Below are positions 1 through 4,754 of a stretch of 5,752 nucleotides of DNA, one piece after another. Under the pieces are notes generated by a model that saw nothing but the letters and a program-made list of their open reading frames with translations, was not told the origin of the DNA and did not search any database. How positions within the stretch are numbered: position 1 is the first letter of the stretch; each line of letters opens with the position of its first letter. A program made the translations under genes and the position numbers. The DNA comes from an uncultured Ardenticatenia bacterium (GTDB taxonomy: Bacteria > Chloroflexota > Anaerolineae > Promineifilales > Promineifilaceae): positions 1-5,752 of the forward strand of contig CALLZA010000800.1 in assembly GCA_937858165.1 (NCBI GenBank). Reading direction: 5' to 3'.

Positions 1-162
1 TTTAAGTCGTATCTCTGTGCTTAGATCTCGTCCTAGATATCTTGTGACTCTGCACTATTCTCGACGACGTAGAAGTTCGTGCTTGTGTTTTTTTTTCAAG
101 CAGAAGACGGCATACGAGATCTAGTACGGTCTCGTGGGCTCGGAGATGTGTATAAGAGACAG
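1..162. other. Illumina Nextera i7-side adapter and read-through noise (not genomic)
   Basis: Positions 97-120 are the Illumina P7 flow-cell sequence, 121-128 an 8-nt index (CTAGTACG, reverse complement CGTACTAG, which I recall as Nextera index N702), 129-143 the Nextera read-2 stub GTCTCGTGGGCTCGG, and 144-162 the 19-bp Tn5 mosaic end AGATGTGTATAAGAGACAG. Positions 1-96, including a run of nine T at 88-96, are what a sequencer reports after running off the end of a short fragment. Genomic sequence begins at 163. Translations across this block give the familiar artefact peptides FFFQAEDGIRD, YTHLRAHETV and SLIHISEPTRPY, which should not be annotated as protein. Confidence 0.98.
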
Positions 163-315
163 CGTCAGCTCCACGACGACGAAACGCCAGTTGCCGAACG
201 CCCACGGCGCCGGCCCCAGATAGTCGTTGACTTCCGGCATCTCCTCCGGTTCGCCCCAATCCTGTGGCAGCCCCTCATCCGCGAAGGGTTGCCGCGGGTA
301 CTTTCCAGTGGCCAT
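163..315 (-). CDS. Hypothetical protein, 3'-truncated by the contig end; second gene of the ribbon-helix-helix pair
   Basis: Only the first 51 residues are genomic (MATGKYPRQPFADEG... to ...WRFVVVELT); the frame then runs into adapter. The ATG at 315-313 overlaps the TAA of the upstream regulator gene by one base (TAATG). GGAGGT at 325-330 lies about 9 nt before the ATG, inside the end of that gene, so the two are probably translationally coupled. The visible part is rich in Pro, Gly, Trp and acidic residues through about residue 43, followed by a hydrophobic stretch FVVVEL that could be a beta strand. There is no signal peptide. I do not recognise the family. A small gene coupled behind a ribbon-helix-helix protein could be a toxin or a partner protein, but nothing in these residues identifies one. 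Confidence 0.6.
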
Positions 316-491
316 TACTTCTTCACCTCCTCCCCGACCAGCTCCATGCCCGCCTCCATCTCCCGCGCCGCGTGGCGGATGAGCCAGCGGATGGCGTCGC
401 TCTGGCTGCGCTCCAGCCGCCGCGCGATCCGCGCCAGCCGTCGCCGGTCTTCCTCATTGAGACGAAAAGAAAAGGTATCAGCCCGTGCCAT
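315..491 (-). CDS. Small ribbon-helix-helix (CopG/Arc-like) DNA-binding protein, probable antitoxin or autoregulator
   Basis: The product is 58 residues. Residues 5-12 (DTFSFRLN) look like the short DNA-contacting beta strand, residues 13-27 (EEDRRRLARIARRLE) like helix A, then a RSQSD turn and helix B from about 30 to 45 (SDAIRWLIRHAARE). This is the usual ribbon-helix-helix pattern, in which a dimer puts the paired strands into the major groove. The start at 491 is chosen over an in-frame ATG at 566 because GGAGG (499-503) lies 7 nt before it and the extra residues have no domain character. It forms a unit with the downstream gene at 163-315 through a one-base stop/start overlap. The arrangement resembles a type II toxin-antitoxin or autoregulated pair, but the partner is incomplete, so that role is inference. 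Confidence 0.75.
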   Translation of the reverse strand: MARADTFSFRLNEEDRRRLARIARRLERSQSDAIRWLIRHAAREMEAGMELVGEEVKK

Positions 492-498
492 GTCGTTG

Positions 499-503
499 CC
501 TCC
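499..503 (-). promoter_or_regulatory. Shine-Dalgarno fixing the start of the ribbon-helix-helix gene
   Basis: GGAGG on the minus strand, 7 nt before the ATG at 491. It decides against the longer in-frame start at 566. Confidence 0.7.
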
Positions 504-538
504 AGCAAACAGGATACCCCTAGTGTACCGAACCAGAA

Positions 539-552
539 CATGCGTTCGCATG
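539..552. promoter_or_regulatory. Candidate operator palindrome upstream of the ribbon-helix-helix gene
   Basis: CATGCG-TT-CGCATG is a perfect inverted repeat with 6-bp arms and a 2-bp centre, 48 bp upstream of the regulator ATG in the divergent spacer (492-666). Ribbon-helix-helix dimers commonly bind short palindromes over their own promoter, so it is a plausible autoregulatory site. A weak minus-strand -10-like word, TACACT, lies at 527-522, with no good -35. The operator role is inferred. Confidence 0.3.
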
Positions 553-666
553 ACCATTTCCGACATAGCGAGAATAACTTATCTGATAATTGAGCTTGAT
601 TACTCAGGGTATGGGCGGCACAAATTGGTCAGCGTCAGGCTGTCCGGGTGAGGTAAGATAGAGCGT

Positions 667-957
667 ATGGAGCCGACGACAGCCACAGCCACAACCGACC
701 CGTTGCCCACCGACCTGCGGCCCGAACTGGCCATCGTGCGGCAGGTCATGAACCGCCTGCTGCGGCTGTGGGATGAGCAGGCCACGACCCTCGACCCGGT
801 GGAAGCGCGTCGCCTGGCCGCGCTCATCTTCAACGGGGCGCGAACGTCGGCCGTGCTGCTCTATCACCAGCAGCGCCTGCCCGGCAAAGAAGATGACCAG
901 GCGTGGCTGGCCTCGGCCCTGGCGGCCTTAGGCGAACGGCACGGCCTCGACCTTTAG
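667..957 (+). CDS. Conserved-looking small helical protein of unknown function (96 aa)
   Basis: I do not recognise this family with confidence. The product opens with a Thr/Ala/Pro-rich low-complexity tail (residues 1-16), then appears almost wholly alpha-helical: about 18-36 (PELAIVRQVMNRLLRLWDE), 42-68 (PVEARRLAALIFNGARTSAVLLYHQQR) and 75-92 (DDQAWLASALAALGERHG). There are no cysteines, no signal peptide and no membrane segment. The heptad-like spacing of Leu, Ile and Val suggests a small helical bundle, perhaps a dimer. Codon use matches the nuo genes. Upstream, GAGGT at 650-654 is 12 nt from the ATG, which is a weak placement, so the start is not firmly fixed. It is divergent from the ribbon-helix-helix unit and separated from nuoA by 284 bp, so a shared function with complex I is unlikely. 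Confidence 0.6.
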   Translation: MEPTTATATTDPLPTDLRPELAIVRQVMNRLLRLWDEQATTLDPVEARRLAALIFNGARTSAVLLYHQQRLPGKEDDQAWLASALAALGERHGLDL

Positions 958-983
958 AACGGTGAGGCCTTAGGGATATCAGC

Positions 984-997
984 AAGAGCGCGCTCTT
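984..997. repeat. 14-bp perfect palindrome AAGAGCG/CGCTCTT
   Basis: AAGAGCG directly abuts its reverse complement CGCTCTT, 26 nt after the stop of the 96-residue gene. No T-tract follows, so it does not look like an intrinsic terminator. The word matches the apex of the inverted repeats in the nuoB-nuoC and nuoD-nuoE spacers. A weaker outer pairing of AGGCC (965-969) with GGCCT (1016-1020) may make it the apex of a degenerate copy of the same kind of element. Confidence 0.6.
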
Positions 998-1013
998 CCC
1001 CTCATCCCGCCTC

Positions 1014-1041
1014 TTGGCCTCCCCCCACCTTGTGATAAAAT
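1014..1041 (+). promoter_or_regulatory. Weak candidate sigma-70-type promoter for the nuo operon
   Basis: TTGGCC at 1014-1019 and TAAAAT at 1036-1041 are separated by 16 bp. The -35 is poor (TTG only) and the -10 is reasonable. Transcription would begin near 1048, just before the nested hairpin at 1055-1098, giving a leader of about 190 nt before nuoA. It is the best candidate I see in 958-1241, but the support is only a motif match. Confidence 0.2.
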
Positions 1042-1054
1042 TCACCCAGTCTAC

Positions 1055-1098
1055 CCTGTCGCGCGATGGCGCGCGATTCTCCAGAATCGCGCGACAGG
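1055..1098 (+). repeat. GC-rich nested inverted repeat with two mutually exclusive hairpins in the nuoA leader
   Basis: The outer pairing joins CCTGTCGCGCGAT (1055-1067) perfectly with ATCGCGCGACAGG (1086-1098), 13 bp. The inner pairing joins CGCGCGATTCT (1070-1080) with AGAATCGCGCG (1083-1093), nominally 11 bp; the last pairs must open because only CC lies between the arms. Both use the same right-hand bases 1086-1093, so the two folds compete. A near-repeat CGCGCGAT (1060-1067 and 1072-1077 region) on the left creates the choice. No T-tract follows. Confidence 0.7.
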
Positions 1099-1130
1099 CG
1101 GATTAGTGGCGCGTCGGCGGCAGACGAAGA

Positions 1131-1228
1131 TAATTAGGAATGACGAATTGAGAATCAGGGATCAAGCAGCAGAGAGCGCCGCGATGCCTCCTCTTCATTC
1201 CTAATTCCTAATTCGTAATTCCTAATTC
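1131..1228. repeat. AT-rich imperfect inverted repeat (TAATTCC words) upstream of nuoA
   Basis: The left arm 1131-1155 (TAATTAGGAATGACG...) pairs with the right arm 1204-1228 (ATTCCTAATTCGTAATTCC...) at about 21 of 25 positions, around a 48-nt loop. The right side is a regular tandem of CTAATTC/GTAATTC words from about 1197 to 1229; the left is a decayed mirror of it. The right end lies 5 nt before the weak GGA (1234-1236) ahead of nuoA. Its low GC contrasts sharply with everything around it. Confidence 0.75.
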
Positions 1229-1241
1229 CGAATGGAATCTT

Positions 1242-1607
1242 ATGGAACCGAACCTAGTCCAATACATCCCCATCGCCGTCCTGCTGGGCATCGCCCTCTT
1301 CTTCGCCCTGCTGCTGCCCATCCTCTCGCTCAGCCTGGGGCCGAAGCGGCTGGGGCAGCGGGCGCTCATGCCCTACGAATCGGGCATGACCCCCATCGGC
1401 GAGGCCCAGCGCCGCCTGCCGGTCAAGTTCTATCGCATCGCCGTCCTGTTCAGCCTGTTCGGCGTGGACATCATCCTGCGCGTCCCCTGGGCCGTCAGCT
1501 TCCGCAACCTCGGCTACTACGGACTGGCCATGATGCTCGTCTTCATGGTCATGTTCATCCTCGGCGACCTGTGGGTCTGGCGCAAGGGCGTCCTGGAATG
1601 GGAGTGA
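1242..1607 (+). CDS. nuoA: NADH-quinone oxidoreductase subunit A (membrane subunit)
   Basis: NuoA (ND3 homologue) is a small membrane subunit of complex I that borders the quinone channel; 121 residues is the normal length. Three membrane helices are visible: about 7-32, 64-86 and 91-113. Family marks include PYESGMTPIGEA (44-55, the loop after helix 1), the PWA at 82-84 and the C-terminal W..G.LEW (113-120). Two features are odd. Residue 47 is Ser where many homologues have Cys (YECG). In helix 2 the usual LFDVE reads LFGVD, so one conserved acidic residue is Gly74, the other is Asp76 rather than Glu, and Arg80 sits in the following hydrophobic stretch. The ATG at 1242 has only a weak GGA 5 nt upstream. 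It is the first gene of the operon, 111 bp before nuoB. Confidence 0.93.
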   Translation: MEPNLVQYIPIAVLLGIALFFALLLPILSLSLGPKRLGQRALMPYESGMTPIGEAQRRLPVKFYRIAVLFSLFGVDIILRVPWAVSFRNLGYYGLAMMLVFMVMFILGDLWVWRKGVLEWE

Positions 1608-1621
1608 CGCGCATGGAGAGG

Positions 1622-1695
1622 AGAGTCCACAGATTACACAGATTTCACAGATTAAATAAGGAAATCTGTGAGAATCTGTGTAATCTGTGGACTCT
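1622..1695. repeat. Long hairpin of CACAGATT words filling the nuoA-nuoB spacer
   Basis: Arms 1622-1653 and 1663-1695 are complementary over 32 bp with a single one-base bulge, around a 9-nt loop. Each arm is three degenerate copies of a word close to CACAGATTA, capped by AGTCCAC. Pairing can extend weakly outward through the purine-rich GGAGAGGAGAG on the left and CTTCTCC on the right. It starts 14 nt after the nuoA stop and ends 10 nt before the nuoB Shine-Dalgarno. No T-tract follows. It is much poorer in GC than the flanking genes. Confidence 0.9.
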
Positions 1696-1705
1696 TCTCC
1701 CAACG

Positions 1706-1712
1706 AAAGGAG
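1706..1712 (+). promoter_or_regulatory. Shine-Dalgarno fixing the nuoB start
   Basis: AAAGGAG, 6 nt before the ATG at 1719. It decides against an in-frame ATG at 1668, which lies inside the right arm of the hairpin and would add 17 non-homologous residues. Confidence 0.85.
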
Positions 1713-1718
1713 TTCTCA

Positions 1719-2201
1719 ATGGGCATTGAGCAAAAACTGGGCAACCTGGGGGTCGTCACCTACCGCCTGGAAGACGTGGTCAACTGGGGCCGCACCAACG
1801 CCATGTGGCCCCTGCTGTTCGGCCTGGCCTGCTGCGCCATCGAAATGATGTCGTCCCAGGCCGCCAGCTACGACGCCTCCCGCTTCGGCATGGAGCTGAA
1901 CCGCCCCTCGCCGCGCCAGTCCGACCTGATGATCGTCGCCGGGCGCGTCAGCCGCAAGATGGCCCCCGTCATCCGCCGCCTCTATGACCAGATGCCCTAC
2001 CCCAAGTGGGTCATCGCCATGGGCGACTGCGCCTCCTGCGGCGGCGTCTTCAACAACTACGCCATCGTCCAGGGCGTCGACGAGATCGTCCCCGTCGATG
2101 TCTACGTCGCCGGCTGTCCCCCCCGCCCCGAAGCGCTCATCAACGGCATCATGACCCTGCATGAGAGCATTCGCGGGGAGAAGCTGGATAAATGGAATTA
2201 G
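1719..2201 (+). CDS. nuoB: NADH-quinone oxidoreductase subunit B (N2 iron-sulfur subunit)
   Basis: NuoB (PSST homologue) carries the terminal 4Fe-4S cluster N2, which passes electrons to quinone at the junction of the peripheral and membrane arms. The product is 160 residues. The N2 ligands are visible as the adjacent pair Cys38-Cys39 (LACCAIEM), Cys104 (GDCASCGG) and Cys133 (AGCPPRPEA). The spacings of 65 and 29 residues match those I recall for Thermus Nqo6. Cys107 is an extra cysteine where many homologues have Ser. The SRFGME and NRPSPRQSD region (54-69) and [20 protein letters not shown] (111-130) are standard family blocks. The start is set by AAAGGAG 6 nt upstream. It is followed by an 85-bp spacer filled by an inverted repeat, then nuoC. 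There is no sign of damage. Confidence 0.97.
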   Translation: MGIEQKLGNLGVVTYRLEDVVNWGRTNAMWPLLFGLACCAIEMMSSQAASYDASRFGMELNRPSPRQSDLMIVAGRVSRKMAPVIRRLYDQMPYPKWVIAMGDCASCGGVFNNYAIVQGVDEIVPVDVYVAGCPPRPEALINGIMTLHESIRGEKLDKWN

Positions 2202-2204
2202 ATC

Positions 2205-2271
2205 CCAGGGGCCAGGTTCCAGGGGCCAGGGAAGAGCGTTCTTCCCCTGGCCCCTGGAACCTGGCCCCTGG
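2205..2271. repeat. Long GC-rich hairpin (CCAGGGGCCAGGTT words) filling the nuoB-nuoC spacer, copy 1
   Basis: The left arm 2205-2235 and right arm 2240-2271 pair throughout, with one single-base bulge, around the loop GCGT (apex GAAGA-GCGT-TCTTC). Arms are built from alternating CCAGGGG and CCAGGTT words. It starts 4 nt after the nuoB stop and ends 6 nt before the nuoC Shine-Dalgarno. The 24 bases at 2212-2235 are identical to 4145-4168 in the nuoD-nuoE spacer. No T-tract follows. Confidence 0.93.
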
Positions 2272-2277
2272 CCCCTC

Positions 2278-2281
2278 GGAG
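2278..2281 (+). promoter_or_regulatory. Shine-Dalgarno fixing the nuoC start
   Basis: GGAG, 5 nt before the ATG at 2287. It matters because the nuoC frame is open upstream through the whole hairpin to an ATG at 2161 inside nuoB. Confidence 0.7.
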
Positions 2282-2286
2282 CAGCC

Positions 2287-2817
2287 ATGACTCACGACGA
2301 ACGCGACACCCTGGTCGTCAAGATACTCAACGAAAACCTGCCCGGCGTGGTCGAGGAAGTCCGCGACTTTCGCGGCGAGCGGACGCTGGTCGTCCCCCAG
2401 GCGCGGCTGAAAGACGTGTGCCGCCTGCTGCGCGACGACCCCGCCCTGCGCTACAACTTCCTCTCCGACATCGTCGCCGACGATTACCTGCCCGACTACC
2501 CGCGCTTTGCCGTCAGCTACCACCTGCTGTCCATGCCCAACAAGCACCGGCTGCGCGTCCGCGTCTGGGCCGAAGACCCCGACGACGGGCCGGAGACGAT
2601 GGCCGAGCTGTGGCCCATCGCCACCTGGCTGGAGATGGAAGTCTATGACCTGATGGGCGTCCGCTTCGCCGGCAACGGCAGCCTGCGCCGCCTCTTCCTG
2701 CCCGAAGACTGGCAGGGCCACCCCCTGCGCAAGGACTACCCCCTCGGCTACGAAGAGGTGCAGTTCTCGTTCAACTGGCGGGAGATTGACGCGAAGAAAC
2801 CGTATGCGCAAGAGTAG
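2287..2817 (+). CDS. nuoC: NADH-quinone oxidoreductase subunit C (30 kDa subunit)
   Basis: NuoC is a cofactor-free peripheral-arm subunit that packs against NuoD and NuoB. The product from 2287 is 176 residues. The complex I 30-kDa signature is clear at about 117-158: WLEMEVYDLMGVRF, then LRRLFLPEDWQGHPLRKDYPL. The N-terminal half shows the alternating alpha/beta pattern of the family, including YNFLSDIVADDY at 57-68 and the strand SMPNKHRLRVRVW around 81-93. NuoC is separate from NuoD here, unlike the fused NuoCD of E. coli. Starting at 2287 gives a normal N terminus behind a GGAG. The upstream frame stays open through the inverted repeat, but those 42 residues (Pro/Gly/Trp-rich) are repeat translation. 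The stop codon falls inside the next spacer element. Confidence 0.95.
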   Translation: MTHDERDTLVVKILNENLPGVVEEVRDFRGERTLVVPQARLKDVCRLLRDDPALRYNFLSDIVADDYLPDYPRFAVSYHLLSMPNKHRLRVRVWAEDPDDGPETMAELWPIATWLEMEVYDLMGVRFAGNGSLRRLFLPEDWQGHPLRKDYPLGYEEVQFSFNWREIDAKKPYAQE

Positions 2818-2868
2818 TTGACAGTGGTCAGTAAAGAAGGTCTTGCTGACAACTAACAACTAACAACT
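2816..2868. repeat. Degenerate inverted repeat (AACAACT words) filling the nuoC-nuoD spacer
   Basis: The left arm (2816-2837, AGTTGACAGTGGTCAGTAAA...) and right arm (2841-2868) pair imperfectly around AGG, with an apex AAGA-AGG-TCTT. The right arm ends in three tandem CTAACAA-type words; the left is decayed. It begins within the nuoC stop codon and ends directly against the GGAG (2869-2872) of nuoD. Pairing is weaker than in the other spacers. Confidence 0.6.
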
Positions 2869-2878
2869 GGAGATTCTC

Positions 2879-4141
2879 ATGGGCCCGAGGCTACCGCAAA
2901 CCACAGCCAACATCCAGGAGCTGACCGTCGAAGAACTCCGCGCCAAGGTCGGCACGGGGATGGAGATTCTCGACGCCGAAGAGCACATGCTCCTCAGCAT
3001 GGGGCCGCAACACCCCAGCACCCACGGCGTGCTGCGCCTGCTGATCGAGCTGGACGGCGAAACCGTCGTCAACCTCGCCCCCGACATCGGCTTCCTCCAC
3101 ACCGGCATCGAAAAGAACATGGAGTCCAAGACCTTCACCAAGGCCCTGGTCATGACCGACCGCATGGACTACCTCTCGCCGATGACCAACAACATGGCCT
3201 ACATCATGGCCGTCGAGAAGCTGCTGGGCATCGACATCACCCCTCGCGCCCAGACCATCCGCGTCATCCTGGCCGAGATCTCGCGCATCAGCAGCCACCT
3301 CGTCTGGCTGGGAACCCACGCCCTCGACCTGGCGGCCATGTCCGTCTTCCTCTACTGCTTCCGCGAACGCGAATACCTGCTCGACATTTACGAAATGGTC
3401 GCCGGCCAGCGCATGATGGTCAGCTACTTCCGCCCCGGCGGCCTCTGGCGCGACGTGCCCGACGAGTTCGTGCCCGCCGTGCGCCACTTCCTCGACTTCT
3501 TCCCGGCCAAGATCGCCGACTACGAAGCCCTGCTCGACCGCAACCCCATCTTCCTGGCCCGCACCAAAGGCGTCGGCGTCATCAGCGGCCCCGAAGCCGT
3601 CGCCTGGGGGCTCAGCGGGCCGAGCATGCGCGGCTCCGGCGTCGACTGGGACAACCGCCGCGACATGCCCTACGCCGGCTACGAACAGTACGAATTCGCC
3701 GTGCCCGTGGAGCAGGAGGGCGACGTCTACGCCCGCTACCGCTGCCGCATGCTGGAGATGCGCGAGAGCATGCGCATCATCCGCCAGGCCCTCGACCGCC
3801 TGAAGCCCGGCCCGGTCAACATCGACAACCACAAGATCGTCCCGCCGCCCCGCGCCGAGCTGGGCCGCAGCATGGAAGCCGTCATCCACCACTTCAAGCT
3901 GTGGACCGAAGGGTTCTGCGCCCCGGCCGACTACGTCTACCAGGTCATCGAATCCCCGCGCGGCGAGATCGGCTGCTATCTGCGCGGCGACGGCGGCAAC
4001 AAACCGGCCCGCGTCCACTTCCGCGGCCCGTCCTACGTCAACCTCGCCTCCCTGCCGCTCATGGCCAAAAACCGCTTCGTCGCCGACCTGGTCGCCGTCA
4101 TCGGCTCGATTGATATTGTGCTGGGGGAAATAGACAGATAG
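2879..4141 (+). CDS. nuoD: NADH-quinone oxidoreductase subunit D (49 kDa subunit)
   Basis: NuoD forms most of the quinone-binding pocket together with NuoB. The product is 420 residues, full length for an unfused NuoD. It opens with a variable tail (1-36), then the signature SMGPQHPSTHGVLRL (40-54), LHTGIEKNMESKTF (73-86) and DRMDYLSPMTNN (94-105). His49 and Tyr98 are 49 residues apart, the same spacing as the quinone headgroup pair His38/Tyr87 I recall for Thermus Nqo4. Other conserved blocks are ISRISSHLVWLGT, GLSGPSMRGSGVDWDNR and the terminal SIDIVLGEIDR. The start has GGAG 6 nt upstream. An ancestral relation to NiFe-hydrogenase large subunits is known, but the hydrogenase metal-binding Cys pairs are absent, so this is complex I, not hydrogenase. 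Confidence 0.97.
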   Translation: MGPRLPQTTANIQELTVEELRAKVGTGMEILDAEEHMLLSMGPQHPSTHGVLRLLIELDGETVVNLAPDIGFLHTGIEKNMESKTFTKALVMTDRMDYLSPMTNNMAYIMAVEKLLGIDITPRAQTIRVILAEISRISSHLVWLGTHALDLAAMSVFLYCFREREYLLDIYEMVAGQRMMVSYFRPGGLWRDVPDEFVPAVRHFLDFFPAKIADYEALLDRNPIFLARTKGVGVISGPEAVAWGLSGPSMRGSGVDWDNRRDMPYAGYEQYEFAVPVEQEGDVYARYRCRMLEMRESMRIIRQALDRLKPGPVNIDNHKIVPPPRAELGRSMEAVIHHFKLWTEGFCAPADYVYQVIESPRGEIGCYLRGDGGNKPARVHFRGPSYVNLASLPLMAKNRFVADLVAVIGSIDIVLGEIDR

Positions 4142-4207
4142 GTTCCAGGTTCCAGGGGCCAGGGAAGAACGCTCTTCCCTGGCCCCTGGAACCTGGCCCC
4201 TGGAACC
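4141..4207. repeat. Long GC-rich hairpin filling the nuoD-nuoE spacer, copy 2 of the nuoB-nuoC element
   Basis: Arms 4145-4168 and 4173-4196 are perfectly complementary over 24 bp around the loop ACGC (apex GAAGA-ACGC-TCTTC). GGTT (4141-4144) can pair with AACC (4204-4207) beyond a 7-nt bulge. The left edge coincides with the last base of the nuoD stop; the right edge is 6 nt before the nuoE Shine-Dalgarno, the same offset as in copy 1. The inner arms are nearly identical to 2212-2263. Confidence 0.95.
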
Positions 4208-4213
4208 TTCTTC

Positions 4214-4217
4214 GGAG
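4214..4217 (+). promoter_or_regulatory. Shine-Dalgarno supporting the GTG start of nuoE
   Basis: GGAG, 6 nt before the GTG at 4224. It sits in the same TTCGGAG/CTCGGAG setting that follows the other copy of this hairpin ahead of nuoC. Confidence 0.75.
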
Positions 4218-4223
4218 AACACT

Positions 4224-4748
4224 GTGTTAAGGGACAAATACGCCACCGAAATCGACGCCCTCCTGGCCCGCTTCCCCCAGAAGAAGTCGGCCATCCTCCA
4301 TCTGATGCACCTGGCCCAGAGCGAATACGGCTACCTGAGCGAAGCGGCCATGCGCGAAGTGGCCGACATCGTCGGCGTCGACGCCACCCACGTCCTGTCG
4401 CTGGCCGGCTTCTACTCCCTGTTCTACGAAGCGCCGGTCGGCCGCTACGTCCTGGAAGTGTGCAACGACCTGGCCTGCGCCCTGCGCGGCGCCGACGAGT
4501 TCGTCGACATGGCCTCGCGCAAGCTCGACATCCCCGTCGAAGGCACCACCAACGACGGCCTGTTCACGCTCAAGACCGTCATGTGCCTCGGCGGCTGCGA
4601 CCGCGCCCCCATGCTCCAGTGCAACCTGAAGTTCTACGAAAACCTCGACGAAACGAAGTTCGAGGCGCTCATCGCCGAGCTGCGGACCAAGGCCGCCGCC
4701 CCCGAACCGTCCGTCGTTGAGCGCATCATCGGCTATGCAAGAGAATGA
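4224..4748 (+). CDS. nuoE: NADH-quinone oxidoreductase subunit E (24 kDa, 2Fe-2S N1a)
   Basis: NuoE partners NuoF at the NADH-oxidising tip and holds the off-path 2Fe-2S cluster N1a. The product is 174 residues. An N-terminal helical part (1-70) includes LMHLAQSEYGYLSEAAMREVADIVG-type sequence and FYSLFYEAPVGRY. The thioredoxin-like domain from about 75 carries the four ligands in the family pattern C-x4-C and C-x3-C: Cys80 and Cys85 (VCNDLACAL), Cys121 and Cys125 (MCLGGCDRAP). The start is GTG, supported by GGAG 6 nt upstream, with no nearer ATG in frame at the N terminus. Residues 150-174 form an Ala/Pro/Glu-rich tail. The neighbours nuoD and nuoF confirm the assignment over related hydrogenase or formate dehydrogenase diaphorase subunits. 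Confidence 0.96.
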   Translation: MLRDKYATEIDALLARFPQKKSAILHLMHLAQSEYGYLSEAAMREVADIVGVDATHVLSLAGFYSLFYEAPVGRYVLEVCNDLACALRGADEFVDMASRKLDIPVEGTTNDGLFTLKTVMCLGGCDRAPMLQCNLKFYENLDETKFEALIAELRTKAAAPEPSVVERIIGYARE

Positions 4749-4754
4749 AGAAGA

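Noticed and set aside
144..162. Tn5 transposon end, with its inverted partner at 5600-5618, as a natural composite mobile element
   Set aside because: The 19-bp mosaic ends are fused to Illumina P7/P5, index and Nextera stubs, so they come from library preparation.
79..651. A 190-residue plus-strand open frame
   Set aside because: It begins in adapter (FFFQAEDGIRD artefact) and then runs antisense to the ribbon-helix-helix pair and through its upstream spacer; no domain is visible.
1668..1718. Earlier in-frame start for nuoB adding 17 residues
   Set aside because: It is repeat translation from the hairpin arm, and the strong AAAGGAG directly precedes the ATG at 1719.
2161..2286. Earlier in-frame start for nuoC adding 42 residues
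   Set aside because: It would overlap nuoB and encode the hairpin as a Pro/Gly/Trp-rich tail not found in NuoC. GGAG precedes the ATG at 2287.
2879..4141. NiFe-hydrogenase or Ech/Mbh-type large subunit instead of NuoD
   Set aside because: The hydrogenase N- and C-terminal CxxC metal ligands are absent, the complex I quinone His and Tyr are present, and nuoA, nuoE and nuoF are adjacent.
1622..4207. Inverted repeats as chimeras from whole-genome amplification
   Set aside because: Such chimeras give long, near-perfect inversions of flanking sequence. These are short, confined to gene gaps, internally repetitive and partly decayed.
2891..4294. A 467-residue minus-strand open frame
   Set aside because: It is antisense to nuoD and the following hairpin. 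Its Asp/Val/Gly/Ala-rich composition is typical of a high-GC shadow frame.
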